From NCBI GenBank assembly GCA_963737705.1, contig CAVTTP010000004.1, positions 310,001 through 374,000 on the forward strand: a DNA stretch of 64,000 nucleotides, read 5' to 3'. Under the pieces are notes generated by a model, which was not told where the DNA came from, did no database searches, and saw nothing but the letters and a program-made list of their open reading frames with translations. This stretch comes from PALSA-607 sp963737705 (GTDB taxonomy: Bacteria > Actinomycetota > Actinomycetes > Acidothermales > Acidothermaceae). Shown here in pieces: positions 40,550 through 49,968 of this stretch (position 1 is its first letter; each line of letters starts with the position of its first letter). A program made the translations under genes and the position numbers.

Positions 40550-41599
40550 ATGGCCATCGAGCCGTCGTCTAGGCCCGACGCTGTCGAGCCGCCAGCCGTC
40601 CTCGCTCAGGCCCGAACCCTCGTCGTCCCAGCCCTTCGCGCCGCCGTCGACCGCCTCCAGGGCGAGCACATGCGTCGGATCGCCGGCTATCACCTTGGCT
40701 GGCTTGACGCCGACGGCCAACCGCTCCCGGGCGACGGCGTCAGCGGCAAGGCAATCCGCCCGACGCTGGCCGTGTTGTCAGCGCAAGCGGCCGGTGGTAC
40801 CGCAGCCCAGGGCGTCCCGGCAGCGGTCGCGGTCGAGCTGGTGCACAACTTCTCTTTGCTGCACGACGACATCATGGATCGCGATGTCGAGCGGCGGCAC
40901 CGCCCCACCGCGTGGGTCGTCTTCGGCGAGGGCCAAGCCATCTTGGCGGGTAACGCGATGCTGAACGCCGCTGTCGACGTGTTAGTTCGCGACGGCGCCG
41001 CAGGGCAGCGCGCACTACCCAGTCTGATTGCCGCGGTGGAGGGTCTCATCGACGGGCAGTCCGCCGACCTCGATCTGAGCACCCGGCGCGACGTCGGTCT
41101 CGACGAAGTACTCGCGATGGAGGCCGGCAAGACGGCCGCGCTGCTCGCCTGTTCAGCGTCGATCGGAGCACTGGCTGCTGGCGCTGACGCCGATGTCGTC
41201 GACGCCCTGGCCGGCTACGGTCACGAGCTCGGCATGGCGTTCCAGCTCGTCGACGACATCCTCGGCATCACCGGTGACGCCGCCGCGACCGGTAAGTCGT
41301 CATCGTCCGACGTCCGGGCCGGCAAGCAGAGTGCACCCATTGTCGCCGCCCTTAATTCCGGAACGGCGGCGTCGGGTCAGCTGGCAAAGTTGCTCGCTGA
41401 TGCTCCGCTCACCTCCGACGACGACGTGATCCACGCGACGAAGCTCATCGACGAGGCGGGCGGTCTTGAGTGGGCGGCCCACGAGGCCGACCGGAGGCTC
41501 GCGCTGGCTCTGGGCCACCTCGAAAAGATATCCGCGGAGGCGGGAACAACTTCCGACCTCGCGGCGCTGGCTCGGTATGTCGTCGAACGTGATCGTTAG
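40550..41599 (+). CDS. Polyprenyl (farnesyl/geranylgeranyl-type) diphosphate synthase
   Basis: This trans-isoprenyl diphosphate synthase has the first Asp-rich motif LLHDDIMDRD and the second in FQLVDDILGITGD, plus the conserved GKAIRPTL substrate-binding start. It probably makes farnesyl diphosphate, the precursor of squalene, given its place immediately upstream of squalene-hopene cyclase. Chain length cannot be fixed by eye. ATG 40550 gives the family-like N-terminus; the frame is open 22 codons further. It is the first gene of a plus-strand hopanoid operon, 18 bases before the cyclase gene. Confidence 0.9.
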   Translation: MAIEPSSRPDAVEPPAVLAQARTLVVPALRAAVDRLQGEHMRRIAGYHLGWLDADGQPLPGDGVSGKAIRPTLAVLSAQAAGGTAAQGVPAAVAVELVHNFSLLHDDIMDRDVERRHRPTAWVVFGEGQAILAGNAMLNAAVDVLVRDGAAGQRALPSLIAAVEGLIDGQSADLDLSTRRDVGLDEVLAMEAGKTAALLACSASIGALAAGADADVVDALAGYGHELGMAFQLVDDILGITGDAAATGKSSSSDVRAGKQSAPIVAALNSGTAASGQLAKLLADAPLTSDDDVIHATKLIDEAGGLEWAAHEADRRLALALGHLEKISAEAGTTSDLAALARYVVERDR

Positions 41600-41617
41600 C
41601 CGAGGAGGACGCACCTC

Positions 41618-43522
41618 GTGACCGCGCAGACGTACACCGACCTGACCGATTCGGTCGGATTGGCGGTGAAGCGCGCTCAAGCCCACCTGGTGGGCCGCCA
41701 GGATGCCGCCGGCTGGTGGAAGGGCGAGCTGCGCACCAACGTCACGATGGACGCAGAAGACTTGTTGCTGCGGCAATTCCTCGGCATCCTGAAGCCGCAG
41801 GAGACCGCAGAGGCGGCCCGCTGGATCCGCTCCCAGCAGCGCGCCGACGGCACGTGGGCCAACTTCGAGCGCGGTCCCGGCGACGTATCGACCACGATCG
41901 AGGCATACACCGCGCTGCGATTGGCGGGCGACGATGTTGACGAGCCCCACATGGCGGCGGCTCGCGGCTTCATCCTCGCTGGCGGTGGCATCGAGGCGAG
42001 CCGGGTCTTCACCCGGATCTGGCTGGCGCTGTTCGGCGAATGGTCGTGGGACGACCTTCCGTCAATGCCGCCCGAGCTGGTGCTGCTGCCCAAGTGGTTC
42101 CCCCTGAACGTGTACGACTGGGGTTGCTGGGCCCGCCAGACCGTCGTGGCGATCACGGTGGTGGCCACACTTCGACCCGTTCGCCCGCTGCCTTTCAGTG
42201 TCGCTGAACTGCGCTCGGGCGTACGGCCAGCACCTTCGAAGACCGGCCCCGTTGCGACCGCATTCACGGTGCTCGACAAGGCCCTCAAGCTTTACGACCG
42301 GTCGCCCATCAAGCCCGGCCGGGCCCTCGCGTTCCAGCACGCCACCGATTGGGTGCTGCGGCGGCAAGAGGCCGACGGCGGGTGGGGCGGTATCCAGCCT
42401 CCATGGGTGTATTCGATCCTGGCGTTGCATCTGACCGGCCGCTCCCTCGATGACCCCGCACTGGTCGCCGCTATCAAGGGCCTCGATGGCTTCCTCATTC
42501 GAGAGTCGACGCCCGACGGCATCATCAGGCGACTCGAGGCCTGCCAGTCGCCGGTGTGGGACACCTGCCTCGCGCTGATCGCGCTCTTCGACGCTGGCGC
42601 CGAGGTCGACGACCCGTCGGTGCGTGCGGCCGTCGACTGGCTGCTCGCCGAAGAGGTGAAGGTCAAGGGTGACTGGGCAGTCAAGCGGCCTGACCTCGCC
42701 GCCGCGGGTTGGGCATTCGAGTTTGCGAACGACGCCTACCCCGACATCGACGACACCGCCGAGGTGGTCTTGGCCCTTCGTCGAACCGGGCCCGTGTTGC
42801 GGCCTGACGTTGCGGCGGCAGTCGAGCGCGGTACACGGTGGGCGGTCGGCATGCAGTCACGTGACGGCGGATGGGGTGCATTCGACGCCGACAACACCCG
42901 CCGGCTGGTCGAGAAGGTGCCCTTCTGCGACTTCGGCGCGGTGATCGACCCGCCGTCGGCCGACGTCACTGCGCATGTCGTCGAGATGCTCGGACACAGC
43001 GGCATGGCGCAGACAGAATCAGCGCGACGCGGCGTCCGGTGGCTGCTTGACGCGCAGGAGGAAGACGGTTCGTGGTTCGGCCGCTGGGGCGCGAACTACG
43101 TCTACGGAACCGGCGCTGTCCTTCCGGCGCTTGCGGCAGTCGGTGCCGATCGCGACTCGATCCCGGTGCGTCGTGCCGTGCACTGGCTGGAAAAGCATCA
43201 GAATCCGGACGGCGGGTGGGGCGAGGATCTGCGCTCCTACACCGAGGAAGCATGGCGAGGTAAGGGCGAGTCGACCCCGTCGCAGACGGCCTGGGCGCTG
43301 CTCGGTCTGATGGCAATCAACCCCGACACCGACGCTGTCGTTCGCGGCGTCGACTGGCTGGTGCGCACCCAGCGAACCGACGGCGGCTGGGATGAAGACC
43401 TCTATACCGGTACTGGATTCCCCGGCGACTTCTACATCAACTACGAGATGTACCGCGTGGTGTTCCCTCTCAGCGCGCTCGGCAGGTATCTGAGTGCGCA
43501 GAAGGTCATCCGGTTGCCGTGA
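41618..43522 (+). CDS. shc: Squalene-hopene cyclase
   Basis: The 634-residue protein is a full-length squalene-hopene cyclase, which folds squalene into hopene and hopanol at the membrane. The protonating acid motif DxDD is at residues 376-379 (YPDIDDTAEV). Several QW repeats are visible (QDAAGWWKGEL, RQEADGGWGG, MQSRDGGWGAFD, QEEDGSWFGRWG, HQNPDGGWGED, QRTDGGWDED). FPLNVYDWGCWARQT matches the substrate-channel region. The GTG start has GAGGAGG upstream. The gene overlaps the next one by GTGA at 43519-43522. Confidence 0.97.
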   Translation: MTAQTYTDLTDSVGLAVKRAQAHLVGRQDAAGWWKGELRTNVTMDAEDLLLRQFLGILKPQETAEAARWIRSQQRADGTWANFERGPGDVSTTIEAYTALRLAGDDVDEPHMAAARGFILAGGGIEASRVFTRIWLALFGEWSWDDLPSMPPELVLLPKWFPLNVYDWGCWARQTVVAITVVATLRPVRPLPFSVAELRSGVRPAPSKTGPVATAFTVLDKALKLYDRSPIKPGRALAFQHATDWVLRRQEADGGWGGIQPPWVYSILALHLTGRSLDDPALVAAIKGLDGFLIRESTPDGIIRRLEACQSPVWDTCLALIALFDAGAEVDDPSVRAAVDWLLAEEVKVKGDWAVKRPDLAAAGWAFEFANDAYPDIDDTAEVVLALRRTGPVLRPDVAAAVERGTRWAVGMQSRDGGWGAFDADNTRRLVEKVPFCDFGAVIDPPSADVTAHVVEMLGHSGMAQTESARRGVRWLLDAQEEDGSWFGRWGANYVYGTGAVLPALAAVGADRDSIPVRRAVHWLEKHQNPDGGWGEDLRSYTEEAWRGKGESTPSQTAWALLGLMAINPDTDAVVRGVDWLVRTQRTDGGWDEDLYTGTGFPGDFYINYEMYRVVFPLSALGRYLSAQKVIRLP

Positions 43523-45018
43523 ACGACCTGCTGATCGTGACCGCGCTGCGTACCGAGTACGCCGCGTTGGCCGGTCGCGTGCCTGGCGCGACTTTGGCGC
43601 GCTGCGGCATGGGGCCGGAGAAGGTCCAGCAATGGCTGCCGCGGCTTTCGCAACTTTCACCGAAGGCAGTGGTCGTCGTTGGCGTTGCCGGTGGCCTTGA
43701 CCCGACGCTTCGCCCTGGTGATGTGGTCGTGGCTACCGAAGTGCGCGACGAGCGCGGGCGCATCGTGCAGCGCGCGTCGGCGCCGCTCGTCGCGGAGTTG
43801 CGGCGCATGGGGTTGCGCGTCAGAACCGGCCCAATCGTCAGCACTGACCACATCGTGCGTGGGCATGCGGCTCGCGCGCGCCTCGCCGCGACGGGGGCGA
43901 TTGCCGTCGACATGGAGTCAGCCGCGATCGTGCGGGCAGCACCCGGCGTCCCCACTGCTGTCGTTCGGGTTATCTCCGACACCGCATACAGCCCCTTCGC
44001 AAGCCTGAACACCGCGACCGGTGGCGTGCGCGCGCTTCTAGCGCTGCACAAAATCGGTCCGGCGCTTCGGCAATGGGCCGACCTCGTGGGTCCCCGGCGG
44101 GTACTGCTCGCGGCGCCTCGCTCGTTTTGCGCGGGGGTCGAACGCGCGATCGACATCGTCGAGCTGGCCCTGCAGCGCTACCCGCGACCGGTGTACGTGC
44201 GGCGCCAGATCGTGCACAACGCGCATGTGGTCGCCGACCTCCAGCGGCAGGGCGCGGTGTTCGTCGAAGAGCTCGACCAAGTACCCGACGGGACGACGGT
44301 TGTGTTCTCGGCACACGGGGTCGCACCCGCCGTCCGGGCTGAGGCTGCGCGACGCGGACTCAACGTCATCGATGCCACCTGCCCGTTGGTCGCGAAGGTT
44401 CACAGCGAGGCCCGCCGGTTCACTGCGCGCGGTGACACGGTGCTGCTCATCGGGCACGCGGGGCACGACGAGGTCGAAGGCACGATGGGCGAGGCCCCCG
44501 GCAGGATCCTGCTCGTCGAGAATGCCGCCGAGGCCGAGCGGATAAGTGCCGACGACCCCGAGCACGTGTCGTTCCTGATGCAGACGACACTCGCGGTCGA
44601 CGACGCGATGGAGACCGTCGATGTGTTGCGCCGCCGCTTCCCGTCGATCGAGTCGTCGGCGACCGACGACATCTGCTACGCGACGACGAATCGCCAACAG
44701 GCCGTACGCGCGATCGCCGCTGAATCCGACGTCATGATGGTGCTCGGGTCGGCGAACTCCTCGAATTCCGTCCGCTTGGTCGAAGTGGCCGAGCGTCTCG
44801 GAGTGGCCGCTCATCTCGTCGATGACGCCACCGACATCTTGCCCGAGTGGCTTGACGGTGCCTCGACGATTGGCATTACCGCCGGAGCGTCCGCTCCGCC
44901 ACATCTGGTCGACGAGGTCATCGAAACGCTTCGTGCGCTTGGCCCCGTCGATGTCATCGAGCGTGCCGTCGCAGATGAAGACGTCACGTTTTCTCTACCG
45001 AAAGGTGTTGCAGGCTGA
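43519..45018 (+). CDS. HpnG-IspH fusion: hopanoid-associated phosphorylase joined to HMBPP reductase
   Basis: Residues 1 to about 190 form a nucleoside phosphorylase-like domain of the HpnG type (TALRTEYAALAG, VGVAGGLDPTLRPGDVVVAT, DMESAAIVRAA), which removes adenine from adenosylhopane. From about residue 193 a complete IspH follows, the last enzyme of the MEP isoprenoid pathway. Its three [4Fe-4S] cysteines are Cys204 (SFCAGVERAI), Cys288 (IDATCPLVAKVH) and Cys386 (DDICYATTNRQ). The conserved His motifs NAHVV and SAHGV are present too. There is no stop or frameshift between the halves. One chain would thus serve both precursor supply and hopanoid side-chain processing. It overlaps its neighbours at both ends. 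Confidence 0.92.
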   Translation: MNDLLIVTALRTEYAALAGRVPGATLARCGMGPEKVQQWLPRLSQLSPKAVVVVGVAGGLDPTLRPGDVVVATEVRDERGRIVQRASAPLVAELRRMGLRVRTGPIVSTDHIVRGHAARARLAATGAIAVDMESAAIVRAAPGVPTAVVRVISDTAYSPFASLNTATGGVRALLALHKIGPALRQWADLVGPRRVLLAAPRSFCAGVERAIDIVELALQRYPRPVYVRRQIVHNAHVVADLQRQGAVFVEELDQVPDGTTVVFSAHGVAPAVRAEAARRGLNVIDATCPLVAKVHSEARRFTARGDTVLLIGHAGHDEVEGTMGEAPGRILLVENAAEAERISADDPEHVSFLMQTTLAVDDAMETVDVLRRRFPSIESSATDDICYATTNRQQAVRAIAAESDVMMVLGSANSSNSVRLVEVAERLGVAAHLVDDATDILPEWLDGASTIGITAGASAPPHLVDEVIETLRALGPVDVIERAVADEDVTFSLPKGVAG

Positions 45019-46034
45019 TGCCCATTCCCATGCGCCAAGGAGCACGCATCGGCTGGTACCTGTTCTCGCAGAAGAAGCTGCACCGCCGCGAGAAGTTCCC
45101 GCTGATCGTCGAGCTCGAGCCACTGTTCGCCTGCAACCTCAAGTGCAACGGCTGCGGCAAGATCCAGCAGCCGCACGATCTACTCGCTCAACGGATGCCG
45201 GTCGAGCGGGCGCTTGCCGCAATCGAAGAAGCTGGCGCGCCGATGGTGTCGCTCGCCGGCGGCGAGCCCTTGATGCACCCGCAGATCGACGTGATGGTCA
45301 ACGAACTCGTCAAGCGCAAGAAGTACGTCTACCTGTGCACCAACGCCGAGCTCGTGCGCAAGCGCTGGGACAAGTTCAACTTCAAGCCGTCTCCGTACTT
45401 CGCGTTCACGATTCACATCGACGGTCTGCAGGAACGTCACGACGAGTCGGTCGCGAAACAGGGTGTATTCGACGAGGCCATCGAAGCGATCAAGTTCCTG
45501 AAGGACAAGGGATTCCGGGTCACGACGAACTCGACGTTCTTCAACACAGACACACCGCAGAACATCATCGACGTGATGAACTTCCTCAACGACGAGGTCA
45601 AGGTCGACCAGATGATGATCTCGCCGGCTTACGCCTACGAGAAGGCGCCCGACCAAGACCACTTCCTTGGCGTGACCGAGACGCGGGAGCTGTTCTCCAA
45701 GGCGTTCGCCGGTGGCAACCGCAAGCGCTGGCGCCTTAACCACTCGCCGCTGTTCCTCGACTTCCTCGAAGGCAAGATCGACTTCGAGTGCACCGCGTGG
45801 GGCATCCCGTCGTACTCGTTGTTGGGTTGGCAGAAGCCGTGCTACCTGATGGCCGACGGCTACGTGAAGACGTACAAGGAGCTCATCGAGAAGACCGACT
45901 GGAGCAAGTACGGTCGTGGCCGAGACGAGCGGTGCAACAACTGCATGGCGCACTGTGGTTACGAGCCGACCGCAGTGCTCGCAACGATGGGATCGATCAA
46001 GGAGAGCCTGCGCGCGTTGCGCGAGCAGGGCTGA
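45018..46034 (+). CDS. hpnH: Adenosylhopane synthase HpnH (radical SAM)
   Basis: HpnH joins the 5'-deoxyadenosyl group of SAM to hopene to give adenosylhopane. The radical SAM cluster motif CxxxCxxC is Cys39, Cys43 and Cys46 (FACNLKCNGCGK), followed by GGEPLMHP. A C-terminal cysteine-bearing segment (CNNCMAHCGYEPTAV) is typical of HpnH. At 338 residues it has the normal length. Its ATG shares bases with the previous TGA (TGATG), so it is coupled to the HpnG-IspH gene, whose product would act next on its product. The last 38 bases overlap the end of the opposite-strand gene. Confidence 0.95.
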   Translation: MPIPMRQGARIGWYLFSQKKLHRREKFPLIVELEPLFACNLKCNGCGKIQQPHDLLAQRMPVERALAAIEEAGAPMVSLAGGEPLMHPQIDVMVNELVKRKKYVYLCTNAELVRKRWDKFNFKPSPYFAFTIHIDGLQERHDESVAKQGVFDEAIEAIKFLKDKGFRVTTNSTFFNTDTPQNIIDVMNFLNDEVKVDQMMISPAYAYEKAPDQDHFLGVTETRELFSKAFAGGNRKRWRLNHSPLFLDFLEGKIDFECTAWGIPSYSLLGWQKPCYLMADGYVKTYKELIEKTDWSKYGRGRDERCNNCMAHCGYEPTAVLATMGSIKESLRALREQG

Positions 46035-47223
46035 TCCAGATCGCGGCGTGAGCGGGCTCGACAGCCCGACTCACGACGGACAGTAGATCGAGACGTACCG
46101 TCTCGAGATCGACCGCGTCTCGCAACCGCGCGGAAAACGCTGCGACCGTCGCTTCTGCGTCGTAACCCGCGCGGTTGAAACGGCGGTCGACGAGCCGTTG
46201 CGCCGCATTACGGACCGGAGAGAACAGTGCCGCGGCGGCCAGGGTTGATGCGGTTACTGCGACCGGCGAAGAGAACGACAAGACGTCGGTCGTGAGGACC
46301 ACGATCCCGACGTAGATCCCGATCAACAGGCCGGTCACCAGGGTGTACGACAACGTGCGGCTGATCAGTCGATCGATGTCGTACAGCCGGTACTTCAAAA
46401 TGCCCAGCCCGAGGCTGAGCGGAAACGCGCCGAACAGCGCGAGCGCGACGTTGTTGAGCACCTTCGCCACGGTCGACGACGACAGGTCGCTGAGCGGCAC
46501 CTCCACCGCGAGGCTGACTACCAGCACGAGTGCGCCCAAGGTCGACCATTTCAGCTGCTGCCGAAGGACACCCGATGAGCGCCGAAAAGCGATCGCCTGG
46601 CGGACCACCCAGGACACCAGCAACGGCACGAGCACCAGCACGGCGAGCCCTGACCCCAGGAATGCGAAGGCGTCAGACGACGACGGGCTGCCGACCTGCT
46701 GGCCACTCGCGTCGATCTGCAGACCGCTCCAGCGCACCAGGATCGTGGCCGTCACGCACTGCGACGCGACTACGAGCACAGCCGCCACCACATACACGCG
46801 CAACGTCGCTCGCCATCGACGCGACGGGATGGTGCCATCGGGAAACAGCAGAAGAGATGGCAATCCGACGATCAACCCGAGGTCCCAGAAGGAACCCTCG
46901 AACCACAGCGCCGCCAGCGAAGGTACGCCGATGCCGTGGCCGAGCCAGCGATTGAAGAGCACGAACGCCTCGGAAAAAACGAAGCCATTTTCGAACAGAG
47001 CAACGAGGACAAGCAGCCAACCAATCGGGTTCGACGACTGGCGGCGTGCCACCACGACTCCGACCGCTGCGAACATCGTCGTCGGGAGCAGAATTGGCGC
47101 AGTGCTGGAGACACGGTGATCGGCGACCGTCATGATCAGTGCCGCTGCCCCGAGCGCCACGGCGATGCCGCCAAGCACGGCCGCGGTCGCTGGCGACGCT
47201 AGCCGCCGGGCAGCCCTCCTCAC
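45997..47223 (-). CDS. Multi-pass membrane protein resembling sensor-kinase input regions, without a kinase domain
   Basis: About eight or nine hydrophobic helices are followed by a cytoplasmic tail of some 100 residues. The stretch LGILKYRLYDIDRLISRTLS, then a helix pair, then VDRRFNRAGYDAEATVAAFS is characteristic of actinobacterial sensor histidine kinases of the LiaS/NarL-partner type. In those proteins a GAF/HATPase region follows, but here the protein stops at residue 408 after a short DLETVRLDLLSVVSRAVEP segment. No ATP-binding or phospho-acceptor motif is present. It overlaps the 3' end of hpnH tail to tail and has no adjacent response regulator. Confidence 0.8.
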   Translation of the reverse strand: MRRAARRLASPATAAVLGGIAVALGAAALIMTVADHRVSSTAPILLPTTMFAAVGVVVARRQSSNPIGWLLVLVALFENGFVFSEAFVLFNRWLGHGIGVPSLAALWFEGSFWDLGLIVGLPSLLLFPDGTIPSRRWRATLRVYVVAAVLVVASQCVTATILVRWSGLQIDASGQQVGSPSSSDAFAFLGSGLAVLVLVPLLVSWVVRQAIAFRRSSGVLRQQLKWSTLGALVLVVSLAVEVPLSDLSSSTVAKVLNNVALALFGAFPLSLGLGILKYRLYDIDRLISRTLSYTLVTGLLIGIYVGIVVLTTDVLSFSSPVAVTASTLAAAALFSPVRNAAQRLVDRRFNRAGYDAEATVAAFSARLRDAVDLETVRLDLLSVVSRAVEPAHAAIWISPARATRAGSP

Positions 47224-47416
47224 CGGTAGCCCCCTTCGCGGTCACGAGCCGATCGACGAGCAGCAGGCTAGACCGCAGCGTGTTCCGGAATCGTTACGCA
47301 AACCTCGACTCCGGACGGCGCAGCGAATCCGACGAGGCATATTCCGCATGCTGTTAGATATTTGCGGAAGGTCGTGGCGGTATTGCGAGTAGTTGCAATT
47401 AACGTAGCATCGTCGA

Positions 47417-48379
47417 ATGCATGCCCGTGGTCGGCGATCCTGGCTTCTCCCAGCACTCGGCGTCGGTGTCGCCCTCGCGTTGAGCGCTGGCTGTTCGAGC
47501 GGGACGTCGAACGCGGGCCAACTGCATTCGGGCTCGCCGGCCGCTGCGCCGTCCGCGCCCGGCTCGCCCACAATGGCCCAGCCCACCTCAGGCCCGGCTT
47601 CGCCAACCGGCTCCGTGTCGCCAGCTGCATCGGCGCCGGCCGCGGCCGCGGCCTCGGCATCGGCCCCCATCGCGGCATCGCCAACACCAAGCAGCACGTA
47701 CGTGCCGACGTGCGGCGCCGTCCCGTACAAGCGGATCGTGGCAAGCGACGGCACTGGACTCGGAGTAGTTGAAATGGGCACCGGAGCGCATGGCGTGCTG
47801 ATGCTGCCCCAGTACAACGCGAGTGCGTGCGCCTGGTACACCGAGGCCAGCGGCCTCGTCGCCACCGGCTACCACGTCTTCCTGCTCGAATATCGGTGCA
47901 CGGTGTTCTCTGATTGCCCGAAGGATCTCAATGCGCAGTCGCAACTGCCTCTCGACGCAGCGGCCGGCGTCACGGCCCTTCATGCCGCCGGTGCGACGAA
48001 GGTCATCATCGTCGGTGCATCAGCCGGCGGCACAGTTGCGGTTGTCGCGGGGGCGGAAGAGGGCACCTCGGTCAACGGAGTTGTCGACCTGTCGGGGCCG
48101 CCCGACATGTCGTCTCTGTACGGCGCGCCACCGGGTCGCATCGACAGCTCCGCTGCGGCGCCGCACCTCGACGTCCCGTCGTTGTTCGTCGTTTCTGAGG
48201 GTGACCTGTCCACGAGTGTCGAAGGGATCACCGCGGTGTACGACGCGGTGCCTAACAAGAGCAAGAAGCTGCTCGTCCTGCCAGCCGAGGGCGGACACGG
48301 CTGGGACACGTTGGGCTATGCCGGTCCGGCGGGCGACGTCCAGGCAAGCGTGTACGCCTTCCTCAAGGCAAACGACTAA
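47417..48379 (+). CDS. Lipoprotein alpha/beta hydrolase
   Basis: A basic n-region, hydrophobic core and lipobox LSAGC (Cys near residue 26) identify a lipoprotein. A long Ala/Ser/Pro linker runs to about residue 94. The catalytic domain then shows the nucleophile elbow VGASAGG, a candidate acid in SEGDLS and a His in EGGHGWD, so the triad looks complete. It is related to dienelactone hydrolase or BAAT-type alpha/beta hydrolases. The substrate is unknown. The 193 bases upstream contain an AT-rich patch near 47340-47410 that probably holds the promoter. Confidence 0.85.
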   Translation: MHARGRRSWLLPALGVGVALALSAGCSSGTSNAGQLHSGSPAAAPSAPGSPTMAQPTSGPASPTGSVSPAASAPAAAAASASAPIAASPTPSSTYVPTCGAVPYKRIVASDGTGLGVVEMGTGAHGVLMLPQYNASACAWYTEASGLVATGYHVFLLEYRCTVFSDCPKDLNAQSQLPLDAAAGVTALHAAGATKVIIVGASAGGTVAVVAGAEEGTSVNGVVDLSGPPDMSSLYGAPPGRIDSSAAAPHLDVPSLFVVSEGDLSTSVEGITAVYDAVPNKSKKLLVLPAEGGHGWDTLGYAGPAGDVQASVYAFLKAND

Positions 48380-48500
48380 CCCTCGCCAGGCGCCGCCAGA
48401 ACTTACGCCTCGCTCCTGGAAAGGGTGTCGACGGCAAGCGTCGAGCCAACGATGATGGGGGCATGGTGATCAGGACTGCGGTTCATACAGGAGTTGCTCA

Positions 48501-49931
48501 GTGACCGCACGACGTGAGGTTTTCGACGCAGCACTTGACCGTGCCGTTGTGCATGCGAAGTCGTGGCTTGAATCGATACCCGATCGTGCGGTCCGGCCGC
48601 GGCTGACGGCCGACGAGATCGCACCGTCGTTCGCAGGGCCGCTGCCGCACGGGCCAACCGATCCAGCGGAGGTCATCGATCTGCTCGCCGCACTCGCCGA
48701 GCCAGGTCTCATGGCGATGCCGGGCGGCCGGTTCTACGGCTGGGTCATCGGGGGCACGCTTCCCGCGGCGCTCGCAGCCGACTGGCTGGTCAGCGCGTGG
48801 GATCAGAACACCGGCTTGCGGTACGCGACTCCGGCGAGTGCGGCGGCCGAGGAGGCCGCTGGCGAGTGGATCCTCGAGCTGCTCGGCCTTCCAGCCGGTG
48901 CCGACGTCGGGTTCGTCACTGGCGGGACGATGGCGAATTTCTCCGGCCTGGCTGCTGCGCGCTACCAGGTGCTGGCGCAGGCGGGCTGGGACGTCAACAC
49001 CAAGGGCTTGAATGGCGCGCCGCCGGTGCGCGTTCTCGTCGGGGCGGAGCGGCACGACACCATCGACTTGACCCTGCGCTACCTCGGTCTCGGCACGCCA
49101 ACTCCGGTCGCGGCCGACGAGCAGGGCCGGATTCGCCTCGATGCGCTCGAGGCGGCGCTGAACTCTGGGAGCGGCCCGACGATCGTCTGCCTGCAGGCAG
49201 GCAACGTGCATTCCGGTGCGTTCGACCCGATCGGTGAGGCAACCCGGCTGGTGCACGCATTTGGCGAGCCCGACCAGCGGCCGTGGGTGCACGTCGATGG
49301 CGCGTTCGGGCTGTGGGCGGCCGCGACACCGAGGTTGCGCGAACTTCTCCCCGGTCTCGATGCGGCCGACTCGTGGGCGACGGACGCCCACAAAACACTC
49401 AACGTTCCTTATGACTGCGGCATCGTCATCGTCGCTCAGCCGGAGGCACTGCGGGCAGCACTCGGCGTCCGGGCAAGTTATTTGATCTCTACGGACGGCC
49501 CGGTCGCGGATCCTGACGAGAAGACACCTGAGTTGTCTCGGCGTGCTCGCGGCATCCCTGTCTGGGCTGCGTTGCGCTCGCTTGGTCGAGACGGTGTCGC
49601 CGATCTGGTCGACGGGCTCGTACGCCATGCACGGGCGATCGCCGCCGGCATCGAGACCATCGAAGGCGCGCAGGTGCTAAACGACGTGGTGTTCACGCAG
49701 GTCTGCGTCGCCTTCGAGGACGACGACCGAACCAAGGCCGTCACAGCCCAACTGCTTGCAGACGGGACGGCGTGGATGTCGGGCTCGCGGTGGCGCGGGC
49801 GGGACGTGCTGCGGGTGTCGGTCAGCAACTGGTCGACCGACGCGGACGACGTCGAGGTATCCGTCGATGCGGTGCGTAGGGCCGCGAACGCCGTGCGACT
49901 GGCGAGCGTTGGAGAGGGCAGCAGCGTGTAA
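48501..49931 (+). CDS. PLP-dependent decarboxylase (group II, aromatic-L-amino-acid decarboxylase-like)
   Basis: The 476-residue protein shows group II PLP decarboxylase features: FVTGGTMANFSGLAAAR in the cofactor domain, HDTIDLTLRYLGL with the ring-stacking His, VHVDGAFG with the pyridine-binding Asp and the Schiff-base Lys in DAHKTLNVPYDCG. Relatives include aromatic amino acid, aspartate and glutamate-type decarboxylases and some lyases, and the substrate cannot be chosen. GTG 48501 has CAGGAG seven bases upstream. The next gene begins 37 bases downstream. Confidence 0.9.
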   Translation: MTARREVFDAALDRAVVHAKSWLESIPDRAVRPRLTADEIAPSFAGPLPHGPTDPAEVIDLLAALAEPGLMAMPGGRFYGWVIGGTLPAALAADWLVSAWDQNTGLRYATPASAAAEEAAGEWILELLGLPAGADVGFVTGGTMANFSGLAAARYQVLAQAGWDVNTKGLNGAPPVRVLVGAERHDTIDLTLRYLGLGTPTPVAADEQGRIRLDALEAALNSGSGPTIVCLQAGNVHSGAFDPIGEATRLVHAFGEPDQRPWVHVDGAFGLWAAATPRLRELLPGLDAADSWATDAHKTLNVPYDCGIVIVAQPEALRAALGVRASYLISTDGPVADPDEKTPELSRRARGIPVWAALRSLGRDGVADLVDGLVRHARAIAAGIETIEGAQVLNDVVFTQVCVAFEDDDRTKAVTAQLLADGTAWMSGSRWRGRDVLRVSVSNWSTDADDVEVSVDAVRRAANAVRLASVGEGSSV

Positions 49932-49968
49932 TTGGTAGGACCGCTCCATACGACCCATTCAGGAGACG

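Noticed and set aside
48498..49628. 376-codon minus-strand frame opposite the PLP decarboxylase gene
   Set aside because: The decarboxylase has all catalytic motifs on the plus strand; the antisense translation has no recognisable domain.
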